A DNA stretch of 64,000 nucleotides, from assembly GCF_002303885.1 (NCBI RefSeq), contig NZ_MRCM01000005.1, positions 124,001 through 188,000 of the forward strand, read 5' to 3'. The notes beneath the pieces were generated by a model. It searched no databases, was not told the DNA's origin, and saw only the letters and a list, made by a program, of their open reading frames with translations. This document shows, piece after piece, positions 26,122 to 35,220 of this stretch. The translations under genes were made by a program, and so were the position numbers. This DNA is from Flavobacterium sp. ACN2. Its GTDB lineage: Bacteria; Bacteroidota; Bacteroidia; Flavobacteriales; Flavobacteriaceae. Every line of letters begins with the position of its first letter. The stretch's first letter is position 1.

Positions 26122-28575
26122 ATGAAAAAAATCAAATTTGCAGTATTGCTTGTATTCTTGTTTACAAGTTTTTACAATTACTCTCAACAAGGAGGCCCAG
26201 GTGGCAAGAATAAAGTAAAAGTCACCGGGAAAGTTTTCGAGAAAGTAAGCAAACAGCCCTTAGAATATGCTACTATTTCGATTACTGCTCCAAACGATAC
26301 AAAAGTTGTCGCTGGAGGCATCACAAATCCAAAAGGAGAGTTTGAGGTTGCTGTTGCGCCTGGAACTTACGATATTAAGGTTGAATTTATTTCATTTAAA
26401 CCAACTGAAATTAAGGCAAAAAGCATTCAGGATGACACCAATTTAGGCGTAATAAATCTATCCGAAGATGCAGCGCAGTTAAATGAAGTTGTTGTTCGAG
26501 CTGAAAAATCGACAGTTGAGATTAAATTGGACAAAAAAGTTTACAATGTCGGTCAAGATATGATTGTAAAAGGCGGAAGCGTGAGCGATGTTTTAGACAA
26601 CGTTCCGTCTGTTTCTGTTGATACAGAAGGAAATGTAAGTTTAAGAGGAAGCGACAATATTCGTATCTTAATTGACGGAAGACCTTCGCAAGCTATAAAC
26701 ATGGCAGAAGCTTTAAGACAACTGCCTGCAGATGCAATTGATAAAGTAGAAGTTATTACGAATCCATCGGCGCGTTATGATGCAGAAGGTGGTTCTGGAA
26801 TTATCAACATTATTCTTAAAAAAGGTAAAAACCAAGGCTTCAACGGAACTTTTATTGCTTCAACAGGTTTGCCAGAAACTTACGGTTTAAGCGGTAATTT
26901 GAACTATAAAACAGAAAAGTTAAACTATTTCACTACTGCTGGTTACAATTATAGAACTACAGAAGGAGCAGGAAAAACAAATTCCGAATACCTTAATCCA
27001 GACGGAACAATAAAAAGCTACTTAGACGAAGACCGCGATACACAACGTATTAGAAAAGGTTTTAACGGAAGAGCCGGTGTAGAATGGACCATAACTCCAT
27101 CTACATTTTGGACCAATGCGATCAATTACCAAAAAAATTCTGGTGACGATAGAGATTTGATCAACTATTACAACTATGATGCTGCTCAAAATTTTACAGG
27201 AACAACATTTCGTTTAAACAATGCAGATACTGGAAGTGAAAACTTTGAATATACTTCTAACTTGATTAAAAACTTCAACGATAAAGGACATAAACTTACC
27301 GCAGATTTTTCTATTTCAAGAAATACAGACGATAGCAATAGTACAATCGAAGATTCTCCTAGATTTGACACAACTTTAAACGATCAAGTTCAGAAACAAG
27401 TTCTTTTTCAAGCAGACTATGTATTGCCATTAGGAAAAGGCGGACAGTTTGAAGCGGGTTACAAAGGAAGTTTTGGAGATCTGAATAACGAATATTTCGT
27501 AACAGATGATCAAGGTGTAAAAAATCCTAATTTATCAAATACCTTAGAGTACAAAGAAAACATCAATGCGCTTTATACGCAATATGGTTTCAAAGCAAAT
27601 AAGTTTTCTTATTTATTTGGTTTAAGATGGGAAGACACAGACATCCATGTTAACTTATTAGACAACAGCGATTTCAATACTAAAAAATACAACAACTTAT
27701 TTCCAAGTGCTTTTGTTAGTTACGAAATTTCAGATCAGAGTAATTTCTCGGCAAGCTATAGTAAACGTTTAACTAGACCTAGAGGTCGTTTCATGAATCC
27801 TGCTGTAAACTATGCAAGTAACATTAATATCTTTCAAGGAAATCCAGACTTGGATCCTTCTTTAACAGACAAATATGATATTGGCTACATTAAAAAATGG
27901 GATAAAGTAACTTTTAATACGTCTGCCTATTTTGAAGATACAAAAGACGTTTTCAGCTTTGTACGATCTCCTACAGGTGATGAAGTTAATGGAATCCCAG
28001 TTATCAAAAGCCAGCCTATTAACTTAGGAAAAGAACAAAAATTTGGTTTCGAATTTACATTTAATTACACTCCATACAAATGGTGGAAATTAAACAGTAA
28101 CTTCAACTTTTTTAATGTAAAAACAACTGGAGAACATAGCTATACAGACACACAAGGAAACGAGATAGTTCAAAATTTAGACAATCAGGCTAATTCTTGG
28201 TTTGCAAGAGTAAACTCTAAAGTAACGTTACCATACAAAATTGACTGGCAGTTAACGGCAATGTACAACGGAGAGCAAAAAACAGCTCAAGGTAAAAACT
28301 TAGGCCAATTCGGAATGAATACAGCTTTCAGTAAAGATGTTATGAAAGACAAAGGAACTATTGCATTCAATATTAGCGATGTTTTCAATTCAAGAAAAAT
28401 GAGATCTTACACCTACTTAGACAATGTAAATTCATATAGCGAATTCCAATTCCGTAAACGTCAGTTTAATTTATCATTCACTTACCGTTTCAACAAACCA
28501 AAAAGCGAAAGAGATAAAAACGCACAGCCAAGAAACGATGGTGGTGGAGAAGGTGGCGGAGAATTTCCGGGTTAA
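26122..28575 (+). CDS. TonB-dependent receptor (outer-membrane beta-barrel family)
   Basis: The protein has 817 residues: signal peptide (1-21), a carboxypeptidase-regulatory-like Ig domain (about 30-110), a plug domain (about 120-215; SLRGSDNIRILIDGRPS, then GGSGIINIILKKG) and a beta-barrel of the OMP_b-brl_3 type to the end. There is a Gly-rich tail (DGGGEGGGEFPG). These receptors import ligands across the outer membrane with energy from TonB. It has no SusD partner and no neighbouring clue, so the substrate is unknown. Monocistronic. Confidence 0.9.
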   Translation: MKKIKFAVLLVFLFTSFYNYSQQGGPGGKNKVKVTGKVFEKVSKQPLEYATISITAPNDTKVVAGGITNPKGEFEVAVAPGTYDIKVEFISFKPTEIKAKSIQDDTNLGVINLSEDAAQLNEVVVRAEKSTVEIKLDKKVYNVGQDMIVKGGSVSDVLDNVPSVSVDTEGNVSLRGSDNIRILIDGRPSQAINMAEALRQLPADAIDKVEVITNPSARYDAEGGSGIINIILKKGKNQGFNGTFIASTGLPETYGLSGNLNYKTEKLNYFTTAGYNYRTTEGAGKTNSEYLNPDGTIKSYLDEDRDTQRIRKGFNGRAGVEWTITPSTFWTNAINYQKNSGDDRDLINYYNYDAAQNFTGTTFRLNNADTGSENFEYTSNLIKNFNDKGHKLTADFSISRNTDDSNSTIEDSPRFDTTLNDQVQKQVLFQADYVLPLGKGGQFEAGYKGSFGDLNNEYFVTDDQGVKNPNLSNTLEYKENINALYTQYGFKANKFSYLFGLRWEDTDIHVNLLDNSDFNTKKYNNLFPSAFVSYEISDQSNFSASYSKRLTRPRGRFMNPAVNYASNINIFQGNPDLDPSLTDKYDIGYIKKWDKVTFNTSAYFEDTKDVFSFVRSPTGDEVNGIPVIKSQPINLGKEQKFGFEFTFNYTPYKWWKLNSNFNFFNVKTTGEHSYTDTQGNEIVQNLDNQANSWFARVNSKVTLPYKIDWQLTAMYNGEQKTAQGKNLGQFGMNTAFSKDVMKDKGTIAFNISDVFNSRKMRSYTYLDNVNSYSEFQFRKRQFNLSFTYRFNKPKSERDKNAQPRNDGGGEGGGEFPG

Positions 28576-28630
28576 CATCTGTTAAATTCCAATATCAAAA
28601 ATTCCAAATTGGATAAAAAAATAACAATCC

Positions 28631-28674
28631 AAAAAATTCCAAATTCCAATTATAATTGGGATTTGGAATTTTTT
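28631..28674 (+). terminator. Palindromic AATTCC repeat acting as terminator
   Basis: 20-base arms with one mismatch (28631-28650 and 28655-28674) precede a T-rich tail. It is the same repeat family as 23383-23425. Half-units continue at 28593-28615 and 28747-28790. Confidence 0.65.
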
Positions 28675-28810
28675 ATTTTAAGCCTACTTCTTAGCTGTTT
28701 AACTTTGTAAAAGTTTAAAACTTTGACTAAAATCTAAACGCAAAGTATTGGAATTTGGAATTTCTCCCAAGGCTTCGGGATTGGAATTTCCTTTTTTTTG
28801 TGCAAAAAAA

Positions 28811-28832
28811 AAGAACCCTAGTGGGTTCTTTT
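28811..28832 (-). terminator. Terminator for the 59-residue membrane protein gene
   Basis: The 8-bp perfect stem AAGAACCC (28811-28818) / GGGTTCTT (28823-28830) has a minus-strand U run from the A tract at 28804-28812. It lies 15 bases past the stop of the small gene. Confidence 0.75.
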
Positions 28833-28846
28833 CTTATGACATCAAT

Positions 28847-29026
28847 CTAATATTTAATAGATTGTTCTTCTTGTCTTTTTCTGGCTCTTTTTTCTTTGAT
28901 CATTTCCCAGCTTGCTCCCGTAACCCAATAAGATACGAAACCAACCAAGAAAAACATTAACCAAAACCCTATAGTTAGAATGGTTAAGAAAAGTAAAAAG
29001 CCTAAGTACTGTGAAAATTCAAACAT
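28847..29026 (-). CDS. Small single-pass membrane protein (59 residues)
   Basis: The reading frame runs from ATG at 29024-29026 to TAG at 28847-28849 on the minus strand. The sequence begins MFEFSQYLGFLLFLTILTIG, continues with a long hydrophobic stretch (residues 8-35) containing aromatic residues, and ends in a charged tail (EMIKEKRARKRQEEQS). Its own terminator follows, which supports a real gene. The longer plus-strand frame over it (28748-28960) has no such features. It could be a small subunit or a regulatory membrane peptide; no family recognised. Confidence 0.65.
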   Translation of the reverse strand: MFEFSQYLGFLLFLTILTIGFWLMFFLVGFVSYWVTGASWEMIKEKRARKRQEEQSIKY

Positions 29027-29206
29027 GTTTTCCGGAATTTTTGAATGTTACGACAAATGTAGGGTATATATTTTTTCTCAGCAATAAAATCTAAATCAAT
29101 TTTCGTTAAATAACATTTATACGTATATTTATACTCATTTTAAATAAGCTTTTTTTAAACTTGAAGTCCTTTGAAATAAAGAGCTCAGACAATTGTAATA
29201 ATTTTC

Positions 29207-29310
29207 AGGAGCTATTCCTGCTGTCCGCTGTATTCCCGATAAACAAAAACTACGGCTAAAAAGCCTTGTTTTTCTAAATCGGGAGATGCCGCTACCACCA
29301 GGGCTAAAAG
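29207..29310 (+). ncRNA. Structured intergenic element, possible Flavo-1 RNA
   Basis: Within the 362-base gap before fumC, nested complementarity suggests a folded RNA. An outer helix pairs AGC...CCTG (29210-29220) with CAGGGCT (29299-29305). A long hairpin pairs TCCCGAT plus AAACAAAAAC (29234-29250) with GTTTTTCTAAATCGGGA (29268-29284), topped by GGCT-AAAA-AGCC (29254-29265). I recall that the consensus-like blocks AGCTATTCCTGCTGTCCGC and GCCGCTACCACCAGGGCT recur in Flavobacterium, and they fit my memory of the Flavo-1 motif of Rfam. The strand is inferred from this recollection. Could also be a non-transcribed dispersed repeat. Confidence 0.5.
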
Positions 29311-29388
29311 ACTCATTTTCAAAAGAAACTTTTCATTTCGCATTTAGATATTTCACATTTACAGAATAACATTTTTACAAACAACATA

Positions 29389-30774
29389 ATGAAATACAGA
29401 ATAGAAAAAGACACCATGGGCGAAGTTCAGGTCCCAGCCGATAAGTATTGGGGTGCACAAACAGAACGTTCCAGAAACAATTTCAAAATTGGACCATTGG
29501 CATCTATGCCAAAAGAAATCATTGAAGGTTTTGCTTACTTAAAAAAAGCAGCAGCTTATGCCAATTATGATTTAGGCGTTTTACCAATCGAAAAAAGAGA
29601 TGCTATCGCTGCTGTTTGCGACGAAATTCTGGAAGGAAAATTAGATGATCAATTTCCATTAGTAATTTGGCAAACAGGTTCTGGAACGCAAAGCAATATG
29701 AATGTGAACGAAGTAATTGCAAATCGCGCTCAAGTTCTTAAAGGTTTTGAAATTGGCGAAGGCGAACAATTCATTAAAGCCAATGACGATGTGAACAAAT
29801 CACAATCATCAAATGATACTTTCCCTACCGGAATGCACATTGCGGCTTATAAAATGGTGGTCGAAACTACCATTCCTGGTGTAGAAAAACTTCACGCTAC
29901 ATTAGCAAAAAAAGCAGCTGAATACAAAGACGTAGTCAAAATCGGGCGTACACACTTAATGGATGCAACGCCATTAACTTTAGGTCAAGAAATTTCTGGT
30001 TATGCCGCTCAATTAGCATTCGGATTAAAAGCATTAAAAAACACTTTAGCACATTTATCTGAAATAGCGCTTGGAGGAACAGCTGTTGGAACTGGATTAA
30101 ATACACCAAAAGGTTATGATGTAAAAGTAGCCGATTATATTGCCCAATTTACTAATCATCCTTTTATAACGGCTGAAAACAAGTTTGAAGCACTTGCTGC
30201 ACACGATGCTATTGTAGAAACACACGGAGCTTTAAAACAACTAGCCGTTTCTTTAAATAAAATTGCTAACGATGTTAGAATGCTAGCTTCTGGTCCGCGT
30301 TCTGGAATTGGTGAAATTCATATTCCTGAAAATGAGCCAGGTTCTTCAATCATGCCAGGAAAAGTAAACCCAACGCAATGCGAAGCTTTAACAATGGTTT
30401 GCGCTCAAGTTATTGGAAATGATATGGCAATTGCAGTTGGAGGCATGCAAGGTCATTATGAATTGAATGTTTTCAAACCTGTAATGGCAGCCAACTTTTT
30501 ACAATCGGCACAATTATTAGGAGATGCTTGTGTTTCTTTTGACGAACATTGCGCACAAGGAATCGAACCTAATCATAAAAGAATAAAAGAATTGGTAGAT
30601 AATTCATTAATGCTAGTTACCGCATTAAATACTAAAATCGGATATTACAAAGCCGCTGAAATAGCCCAAACCGCACACAAAAACGGAACTACTCTTAAAG
30701 AAGAAGCTGTTCGTTTAGGTTATGTAACTCCAGAAGATTTTGATGCTTGGGTGAAACCTGAAGAGATGGTCTAA
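29389..30774 (+). CDS. fumC: Fumarate hydratase, class II
   Basis: The 461-residue homotetrameric, iron-free fumarase interconverts fumarate and malate in the TCA cycle. Landmarks are [18 protein letters not shown] at the start, [43 protein letters not shown] with the catalytic His, and the signature [11 protein letters not shown], whose first Ser is the catalytic base region. The length is normal. Confidence 0.95.
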   Translation: MKYRIEKDTMGEVQVPADKYWGAQTERSRNNFKIGPLASMPKEIIEGFAYLKKAAAYANYDLGVLPIEKRDAIAAVCDEILEGKLDDQFPLVIWQTGSGTQSNMNVNEVIANRAQVLKGFEIGEGEQFIKANDDVNKSQSSNDTFPTGMHIAAYKMVVETTIPGVEKLHATLAKKAAEYKDVVKIGRTHLMDATPLTLGQEISGYAAQLAFGLKALKNTLAHLSEIALGGTAVGTGLNTPKGYDVKVADYIAQFTNHPFITAENKFEALAAHDAIVETHGALKQLAVSLNKIANDVRMLASGPRSGIGEIHIPENEPGSSIMPGKVNPTQCEALTMVCAQVIGNDMAIAVGGMQGHYELNVFKPVMAANFLQSAQLLGDACVSFDEHCAQGIEPNHKRIKELVDNSLMLVTALNTKIGYYKAAEIAQTAHKNGTTLKEEAVRLGYVTPEDFDAWVKPEEMV

Positions 30775-30824
30775 ATTAATGATGAATTGTTAATGGTGAA
30801 TTATTAATTACCAAAAATGACTCG

Positions 30825-30891
30825 TTGTCAGACTGAGCGAAGTCGAAGTCTTTTTATGTGTAAAACCCTCCGACTTCGCTCAGGGTGACAA
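30825..30891. repeat. Imperfect inverted repeat (CTGAGCGAAGTCG family)
   Basis: 24-base arms (30825-30848 and 30868-30891) pair with three mismatches. Ends are TTGTCA, as in the repeat at 23451-23554, and the core CTGAGCGAAGTCG recurs in both arms. It lies between convergent genes, in front of a terminator. Confidence 0.75.
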
Positions 30892-30898
30892 ATAAAAC

Positions 30899-30930
30899 AA
30901 AAGCCTGAAATATCAATTTCAGGCTTTTCA
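30899..30930. terminator. Terminator between fumC and the dehydrogenase gene
   Basis: The 13-bp perfect stem AAAAGCCTGAAAT (30899-30911) / ATTTCAGGCTTTT (30916-30928) is usable from either side. Confidence 0.85.
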
Positions 30931-30945
30931 ATTTATAATTCACAA

Positions 30946-32148
30946 TTAACCATTATTAACGTAATCCTGTAAATAACTGAATCTCTCTGTCAGTTTTCCA
31001 TTTTCTGTGATTTTGGCACGTTTTAAGATTCCGTCTTTATCTCCGTTGAAGAAAGCTGGAATTACATGTTCCATAAACTGTTCTCCAAAACCTTCACTGG
31101 CATCTTTAGGGATTTCGCATGGCAAATTATCTACCGCCATTACTGCAACTGCAGCAGGATGAAAAAAATCTACCTCTCTATCTTCTAAAGGAAAATATCC
31201 GTACAACGGCTCTTCAATTGTAGATGAGCGAATTGTACAAGCAATTGGTCCATTAACATCACAAGAAATATCAGCTACAACTTTCAATTTGCAGTCGCTT
31301 GCATTCAGCATTTCTTTTGTTAGAATCATTGGTGCATTACTTGCATAAAAATGCCCTGCAAAATAAATATCAGAAACCTTCGTGAATCTTTCAAAATCAG
31401 ATTCGTATTCCTCTGGATGATTCACAAAATCTGTAAAATCTAAAACCTGACCGTCTTTTCTTTTGTTATATTCCAAAACATCCAACTGCACATAAACCGC
31501 TTGAGCGTATTTTTTAGTCAAATAATTATCAATCGTAATTTCTTTCACTTTTATGGCATCCAAAATTTCTTTTGCTCCGCTCCCCACCTTTCCTGTTCCG
31601 GTAACTACAAATTTAAGAGCTGGCATTGTGATGCGTTTTAAATGCTTGATCAAATCTTCTTTTCCTGAAAGTGTCTCTGCTTTAGGAAGTTTGAACAATT
31701 CGAATTTAATTCCGAAAGCTCTAATTCCGTTATATACACCAACCATTCCAGCGTATCTTCCAAAACCAATTAAACGACGATCATGTTCGTCTACAATTGT
31801 TTCGTGATCGTATAGATCAATATTCTTTTCTAAAATTGCCTGAAGCAATTTTCTGTTATGAGGCTGTTTTTTAATCGTATGAGAAAAAAAGAAATAGGCT
31901 TTATTAGGAATCAAATCGGCTACGGGAACTTCTTTTACTCCAAATAATACATCGCAGTCAGATACATCATCGGCAACTGTAATTCCCATATTTTTATAAT
32001 CATCATCAGAAAATATTCTTATATCAGAACTCTCCACTTTTACAGAAGCATCGTGATAAAGCTGTTTTAACCTTGTCAATTCATTTGGAGAAAAAACGAC
32101 TCTTCTATCTGGCGGATTTTTTCTCTCTTTTATGATTCCAAATTTCAT
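30946..32148 (-). CDS. Alanine/saccharopine dehydrogenase-like NAD(P) oxidoreductase
   Basis: The protein has 400 residues. The N-terminal part (MKFGIIKERKNPPDRRVVFS, with the conserved KE and RR) is the AlaDH/PNT N-terminal type. A Rossmann segment with VVTGTGKVGSGAKEIL (about 187-202) follows. The overall layout resembles the lysine-forming saccharopine dehydrogenase and alanine dehydrogenase superfamily, but it lacks the exact alanine dehydrogenase signatures I know. It acts in the cytoplasm; the amino acid substrate cannot be told from sequence or neighbours. Confidence 0.7.
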   Translation of the reverse strand: MKFGIIKERKNPPDRRVVFSPNELTRLKQLYHDASVKVESSDIRIFSDDDYKNMGITVADDVSDCDVLFGVKEVPVADLIPNKAYFFFSHTIKKQPHNRKLLQAILEKNIDLYDHETIVDEHDRRLIGFGRYAGMVGVYNGIRAFGIKFELFKLPKAETLSGKEDLIKHLKRITMPALKFVVTGTGKVGSGAKEILDAIKVKEITIDNYLTKKYAQAVYVQLDVLEYNKRKDGQVLDFTDFVNHPEEYESDFERFTKVSDIYFAGHFYASNAPMILTKEMLNASDCKLKVVADISCDVNGPIACTIRSSTIEEPLYGYFPLEDREVDFFHPAAVAVMAVDNLPCEIPKDASEGFGEQFMEHVIPAFFNGDKDGILKRAKITENGKLTERFSYLQDYVNNG

Positions 32149-32368
32149 TTAAACTGATTTTTTAATATTAAATAATATAACTTTTTACAATGCATTTGTT
32201 TCAAATATAACAAATTTAGTTAAAATTTTGTTTCTAAAATTCAATTTAAAATGTTTCAAAACCGTTAAAAGCTGAAAAACAATCGACTAAAATTTACTTT
32301 TCTTAAAATTATGTTAAAAAACACAAATTAAAGCCTCAGAACTAAGAATACAACAAAATTGAATTCGA

Positions 32369-32376
32369 TATATTTG
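32369..32376 (+). promoter_or_regulatory. -7 promoter element (TATATTTG)
   Basis: It matches TAnnTTTG and lies 14 bases before the first ATG at 32390 of the serine hydrolase gene. Confidence 0.45.
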
Positions 32377-32389
32377 TTTTTAAAGAACG

Positions 32390-33592
32390 ATGCAAATGAT
32401 TTTCCTTAAAAAGACAAAGATACCACAATTACTTTTTTCCATACTTGTTTTAAGTTCATGTGGTCAAAACAAAAAAACAACAACAGATACTACTCAAACA
32501 GTCGAAGATACTTTACCCAAAATGAAACCTTTAGGTCCAGAACCGAAAGTTTCTCAAGCATATAAAAATTCGGTTGTGGGCAGAATAAATCACTTTTACA
32601 ATAAAAACTGGCCCAATAATAACATGAACGGGAGCTTCTTGGTTGCCAAAAACGGACAGATTTTATTTGAAAGATATAATGGTTTTGCCAATAAAAATGA
32701 AGGAACCAAAATAACGTCTGAAACACCTGTACAAATTGCTTCGGTAAGTAAAGTTTTGACGGCTACAGCAGTTTTAAAATTGGTTAATGCTGGTAAAATT
32801 GAATTGGACCAAAAGGTAAATACGATCTTAAAAACTTTTCCATACGAAGAGTGTACCATAAGAATGTTACTGGATCATCGTACCGGAATGCGCAACTATG
32901 CTTATTTCACAGATCGTGATAAATCGATTTGGGACCGACATAATCAATTAACCAATAAAGATATTCTTGATATTTTAGCAACAAAAGACATTGGTTTAGA
33001 ATCTAGAACAGGAACTCGTTTTAGCTACTGTAATACTAATTATGCAATGTTGGCGCTTATTATCGAAAAAATTACTGGTTTAAGCTATAAAGAAGCAATG
33101 TCTGAAATGATTTTTAAACCACTAGGAATGAAAAACACCTACGTTTTTGACGATGATAAAGACAGAAAAAAAATTGTTCCATCGTATAAAGGTAACGGCG
33201 TAGAAATTGGTTTTGATTATCTAGACAATGTTTACGGCGATAAAAACATTTTCTCTACCGCTAGAGATCTTTTAAAATTTGATAGAGCAAGACAATCACC
33301 AGATTTCTTAAAACCTGAATTATTGAAACAAGTATACACAGGTTACAGCAACGAACGCAAAGGAACTAAAAATTATGGTCTTGGAATTAGAATGATTAAC
33401 TGGGAAACAGGTCAGAATTTCTATTTCCATAACGGATGGTGGCATGGAAATACCTCATCTTACATTACTTTGATGAACGAAGGCGTAACGATTATTGCGT
33501 TATCAAATAAGATGACCAGAAACACTTATGCAGTTCGTAAACTAGCTCCTGTCTTTGGAGATTACCCTTTTAATTTTAAAGACGAAGAATAA
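32390..33592 (+). CDS. Serine hydrolase of the beta-lactamase/DD-peptidase fold, lipoprotein
   Basis: The protein has 400 residues with a lipoprotein signal ending VLSSC (lipidated Cys24). The three active-site elements of the penicillin-binding-like hydrolases are present: SVSK (Ser118, Lys121), YCN (Tyr213, Asn215) and HNGWWHG near the C-terminus in place of KTG. This is the class C beta-lactamase-related esterase/peptidase group. It probably acts in the periplasm on peptides or esters. No evidence supports beta-lactam hydrolysis. The tmRNA gene follows 66 bases downstream. A second Met at residue 3 is an alternative start. Confidence 0.85.
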   Translation: MQMIFLKKTKIPQLLFSILVLSSCGQNKKTTTDTTQTVEDTLPKMKPLGPEPKVSQAYKNSVVGRINHFYNKNWPNNNMNGSFLVAKNGQILFERYNGFANKNEGTKITSETPVQIASVSKVLTATAVLKLVNAGKIELDQKVNTILKTFPYEECTIRMLLDHRTGMRNYAYFTDRDKSIWDRHNQLTNKDILDILATKDIGLESRTGTRFSYCNTNYAMLALIIEKITGLSYKEAMSEMIFKPLGMKNTYVFDDDKDRKKIVPSYKGNGVEIGFDYLDNVYGDKNIFSTARDLLKFDRARQSPDFLKPELLKQVYTGYSNERKGTKNYGLGIRMINWETGQNFYFHNGWWHGNTSSYITLMNEGVTIIALSNKMTRNTYAVRKLAPVFGDYPFNFKDEE

Positions 33593-33637
33593 CAAAATTT
33601 TTCTGAAATTTTTAGCAGAAAGTAATTTCAAATACTC

Positions 33638-33645
33638 TAAATTTG
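33638..33645 (+). promoter_or_regulatory. -7 promoter element (TAAATTTG) of the tmRNA gene
   Basis: It matches TAnnTTTG and lies 13 bases before the mature 5' end at 33659, as expected for a short leader removed by RNase P. Confidence 0.6.
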
Positions 33646-33658
33646 CAGACTTATTTTT

Positions 33659-34053
33659 GGGGTCGACTGGTTTTGACAGCGAGTCGAATTGAACAGTAAG
33701 CACGTCGAGCATTGAGACCTTGCTCGTAAATATAAGATCTCACACTTTTACACGGCGAAAATAATTACGCTTTAGCTGCATAATCCGAATCATAGTAAGA
33801 TTGCGCCACGTCTCTACAAGGTAGAGAAGCTGGATTCTCCTGGAAAGCCTTGGTTTGTGGCGTTCCGTTCAGGGGAACCGTAAAAATAAACCTAGATTTC
33901 CATGAGCTTCGGGTGGATTTCGAAAATTAAGAAGATAAGTGTTGGGTGGTTGTTTCTGGCCTAGCTCAACATCGAAAATTCAATCAGGAAATAAACGTGT
34001 AGAAAGCTCTTTAGTTGCTCGTTTGGACCCGGGTTCGATTCCCGGCGACTCCA
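33659..34053 (+). ncRNA. ssrA: Transfer-messenger RNA (tmRNA)
   Basis: tmRNA rescues stalled ribosomes and tags the product for degradation. The mature 5' end GGGGTCGACTGG pairs with the 3' end CGACTCC (34046-34052) to form the tRNA-like acceptor stem. TTCGATT is the T-loop. CCA is not encoded. The tag frame GGC..GCA TAA at 33754-33783 encodes GENNYALAA, a normal Bacteroidota tag. The length is about 395 bases. The 3' end doubles as the integration site of the adjacent mobile element, and the gene stays intact. Confidence 0.97.
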
Positions 34054-34060
34054 CAAAAAA
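34042..34060 (+). repeat. attL: 19-bp direct repeat at the tmRNA 3' end
   Basis: This is the same 19 bases as 49094-49112. It covers the last acceptor-stem bases of tmRNA plus ACAAAAAA. It is the likely crossover region used by the integrase. Confidence 0.9.
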
Positions 34061-34061
34061 T

Positions 34062-34091
34062 CCTGTAAACGTAATGTTTACAGGCTTTTTT
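34062..34091 (+). terminator. Element-borne tmRNA terminator
   Basis: The stem CCTGTAAAC (34062-34070) / GTTTACAGG (34076-34084) is followed by a T run. It has the same stem as the displaced chromosomal copy at 49110-49146, but a different 5-base loop. The element therefore appears to bring its own version of the tmRNA terminator. Confidence 0.9.
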
Positions 34092-34097
34092 ATTTTT

Positions 34098-34115
34098 AGT
34101 TGACAATTTAGTTGA
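34098..34115. repeat. Arm-type repeat at left end of the element
   Basis: AGTTGACAATTTAGTTGA is identical to 48954-48971 at the other end. Each copy contains two AGTTGA units 12 bases apart. The position just inside both attachment sites fits integrase or excisionase arm binding sites. Confidence 0.65.
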
Positions 34116-34607
34116 TGTTTTTATTGTTAATAAAAATTATAAAAACAATTCGAGAACTCTCCCTTTTACAAATTAAAAACATGTCTTTACGGTATTAATC
34201 AGTAGAAACTATCTTTCAATACAAAAATATGCATTAAGTTAATTTCGCTTCCAGAAATTAAATTTTGGTCATGACGTAGAGTAAAATGATTTGAGGTACA
34301 ACCAAAGTACAAATTGCAAACGTAAAATTACATCTTTAGAATCAATCCAATTTTATACTAATGCCTTAAAATTATTGTAACCTAATTTTGTGGTAGGATC
34401 CTGGCACAAGCTATTTTTAACAATTAAGAATCTAGCAAAACCAAGGACTGCCAAGTTTAGGTTCGAAACTGTATAATCCTATAGTGGGCACAAAAGATTG
34501 AAACGAATAGCGGGAACAGCTCGTAAAAACAATATTAAACCTAAAAAATAATTTGAAATACAACCCCACTACTCCTTACCAGATTTAGGAAAACCCATTA
34601 TTTTTTA
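34116..34607. other. Intergenic stretch, no gene seen
   Basis: AT-rich, with stops in all frames. A 20-codon hydrophobic minus-strand fragment near 34260-34330 could be a gene remnant, but is too short to support. Nothing else recognised. Confidence 0.5.
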
Positions 34608-35171
34608 TCAAAAACTCCTGCCAATTCCAATTCCAAGGGTCCAGGTATCGTAAGCATTCCATTTAAAATCATACCCCAGACTTCCCAGCAGCTCCCATCC
34701 TTTTGGCAGTTCATATCCATATTCAATACCAGCTCTGGTTAGCAAAAAGTCTTCCTCCTTGGCAAATTCACCACCCATTCCAAGTAAAAAACTCCAATGC
34801 TCATTTAGCTTATAAATTCCCACAATGGCAGGGGCAATAGGATAGCTGCGCTGGATTGTTTCTTTTTCCTTGCCGCTTGCCAGGTTTTTTTGAACTGCAT
34901 ATTTTTCAATAATAAAATCGGTATGAATACCTGCTGCCCATTTCCCGGTAAAATGATAGGTATAATCAATTCCCCAACAGGGCAATGAGAGCACTTCCCT
35001 GTTTCCCTGATCGTCCCTTCCCTCAAAGACATGGGCATGGCTAAGGACAATCGATAACTGATGATGGGCCACAAATGGCACCTCGGTTTCCTGTGCCAGG
35101 CAATCAGGGACCAAAAGAAGAGTGAAACTGAAAAGTAAAATTAATGACTGAATGAATCTGGCCCGCTGCAT
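34608..35171 (-). CDS. Small outer-membrane barrel-like protein, unknown (cargo)
   Basis: The internal Met (MQRARFIQSL) is chosen as the start. It gives a proper signal peptide (about 1-27, ending DCLAQ) and avoids overlap with the regulator gene upstream. The mature part, about 160 residues, alternates aromatic and polar residues like a small beta-barrel: YHFTGKWAAGIHTDF, YGYELPKGWELLGSLGYDF, and the end LGIGIGRSF with terminal Phe. The role is unknown. It is probably cotranscribed with the AraC-type regulator, 49 bases upstream. Confidence 0.65.
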   Translation of the reverse strand: MQRARFIQSLILLFSFTLLLVPDCLAQETEVPFVAHHQLSIVLSHAHVFEGRDDQGNREVLSLPCWGIDYTYHFTGKWAAGIHTDFIIEKYAVQKNLASGKEKETIQRSYPIAPAIVGIYKLNEHWSFLLGMGGEFAKEEDFLLTRAGIEYGYELPKGWELLGSLGYDFKWNAYDTWTLGIGIGRSF

Positions 35172-35220
35172 ATAAAAAATTTTAAAATTAAAAACGTGAT
35201 TTACTTCTGATTCCCTAAAC

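Noticed and set aside
28748..28960. Plus-strand 70-codon frame
   Set aside because: It runs across a repeat and a terminator and is antisense to the better-supported 59-residue membrane protein.
34260..34330. Hydrophobic 20-codon minus-strand fragment in the left intergenic stretch
   Set aside because: Closed by stops on both sides and too short to assign.
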